From assembly GCA_016778825.1 (NCBI GenBank), contig JADHOU010000084.1:1-6904 (forward strand): a stretch of DNA of 6,904 bases. Direction: 5' to 3'. How positions within the stretch are numbered: position 1 is the first letter of the stretch; every line of letters starts with the position of its first letter. The notes under the pieces were generated by a model that was not told where the DNA came from, did no database searches, and saw only the letters and a program-made list of their open reading frames with translations. The DNA is from Candidatus Puniceispirillum sp. GTDB taxonomy: Bacteria; Pseudomonadota; Alphaproteobacteria; Puniceispirillales; Puniceispirillaceae. This document shows, one piece after another, positions 6,149 to 6,904 of the stretch. The position numbers and the translations under genes are program-made.

Positions 6149-6904
6149 TCATGATCTGTGTTTTGTGATATGGGCTGCCAAATATCTGGCATCCTCCCAA
6201 ACCCCCCAGATAAATGATGATCCGCGCATTGATAACCATGGCAAGCCTATGAAATAAATGCCATTTATGGCGGCAACCCCTTTTTTGTGAAATGGCTTTT
6301 TTTGATTATCAAATACATCAGCCTTTAGCCAGCTGAAGTCCTGTTTATAACCGGTTGCCCATAAGACTGTTTTAATCCCTGCATCTTCAAGATGCAGCTG
6401 CCGGGTTGGGCTTGTTAGGCAAGCAGGATCAGGCATGATGAGTTTTGCATCCTCTTCAGCCGGAAAATCGAGATTATTTACTTTGATATATTCATCCGCT
6501 TCTGCTAACAGCCCCAGATAATTTGCATCACCGTCGGCAATATTTTTTGCCAGATCATCAGCGATGGTGATGACCCCATTTGCATATGTTTTCGTCATCC
6601 CTAAAAGCTTCATTCCTCGGTGCGCAAATTTTCGAAAATCTACAGTTTTACCACCATAAGCTCCGGAAACAGCAATTGTTATATGTTCTTTGCCAATGGG
6701 TGGCGTTTGCATTTGCCACTTTCCTAATGTCCCAAGCCACCAAACAAAATCTTTGCCGCGATAGGCCCTGGGTGGCCTCTCATGTGGGCCAATTGACAGA
6801 TAGACCTCCCGGCCAGCTCGTAGCAATTCATCAGCAATCTGTGAGCCCGATGACCCAGCCCCCACTACCAATACAGCGCCATTATCAAGTTGCCCAGGAT
6901 TGCG
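6149..6904 (-). CDS. Flavin-dependent monooxygenase/NAD(P)-binding oxidoreductase, CzcO-like (5' end outside window)
   Basis: The visible 251 residues are the C-terminal part of a protein probably about 430 long; the frame continues past 6904, so the true start is off the window. The first visible residues, RNPGQLDNGAVLVVGAGSSG, form the second Rossmann motif (GAGSSG, 15-20) that binds NADPH in flavin monooxygenases. SQIADELLRAGREVYLSIG follows, then the RPPRAYRGKDFVWWL segment. WATGY (182-186) is the ATG motif between the nucleotide domains, and GIYFIGLPWL with the final WEDARYLAAHI is the usual C-terminus. The FAD GxGxxG and the FxGxxxH fingerprint should lie in the missing part. Such enzymes insert oxygen at N, S or carbonyl carbon of small substrates; the substrate is unknown. 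The gene converges on the RidA-DUF1028 pair, and I recall similar genes next to those families in other alphaproteobacteria, implying shared function. No clear terminator lies in the 39-bp gap. Confidence 0.88.
   Translation of the reverse strand, partial: RNPGQLDNGAVLVVGAGSSGSQIADELLRAGREVYLSIGPHERPPRAYRGKDFVWWLGTLGKWQMQTPPIGKEHITIAVSGAYGGKTVDFRKFAHRGMKLLGMTKTYANGVITIADDLAKNIADGDANYLGLLAEADEYIKVNNLDFPAEEDAKLIMPDPACLTSPTRQLHLEDAGIKTVLWATGYKQDFSWLKADVFDNQKKPFHKKGVAAINGIYFIGLPWLSMRGSSFIWGVWEDARYLAAHITKHRS

Noticed and set aside
6147..6156. GATCATGATC palindrome at the monooxygenase stop
   Set aside because: A 10-bp palindrome covering the final codons and stop; no T-tract or promoter accompanies it, and it is easily explained by chance.

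Overview
The window looks like chromosomal DNA of a free-living alphaproteobacterium. Base composition is fairly balanced, coding is dense, and the gene families (a RidA-like protein, DUF1028, a class III aminotransferase, a CzcO-type flavin monooxygenase and a BT1-type transporter) are typical of marine and soil alphaproteobacteria. A SAR116/Puniceispirillum-like source is a guess from protein style, not something the sequence proves. No rRNA, tRNA, CRISPR array, insertion sequence or phage gene was seen.

Left region (1-475): an open frame runs in from the left edge and stops at 163, directly against a strong intrinsic terminator with a UUCG tetraloop. A gene-free stretch with one candidate promoter follows. 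Positions 476-1653 hold a two-gene unit: a GAF-domain protein with an unassigned C-terminal region of about 100 residues, and a 106-residue protein of unknown function starting 2 nt after it.

Middle (1767-4846): a class III PLP aminotransferase is complete end to end except for one in-frame TAA at codon 114, so it is called a pseudogene (or a sequencing or assembly error). A perfect 10-bp-stem terminator follows. Next is a promoter-like site overlapped by a 12-bp palindrome, then a 540-residue membrane transporter of the BT1/folate-biopterin type, possibly read from a leaderless message.

Right (4847-6904): a RidA-family gene and a DUF1028 gene are 3 nt apart on the plus strand. They converge, across a 39-bp gap, on a flavin-dependent monooxygenase on the minus strand whose N-terminal part lies outside the window. 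Read together (inference), the right two-thirds resembles a catabolic or detoxifying locus for an unknown nitrogen-containing compound: a transporter for uptake, a monooxygenase and an aminotransferase for amine chemistry, a RidA-like protein for reactive imine or enamine intermediates, and a DUF1028 Ntn-type protein that might cleave an amide. The substrate cannot be read from the sequence, and the broken aminotransferase suggests the pathway is decaying or rewired in this strain.
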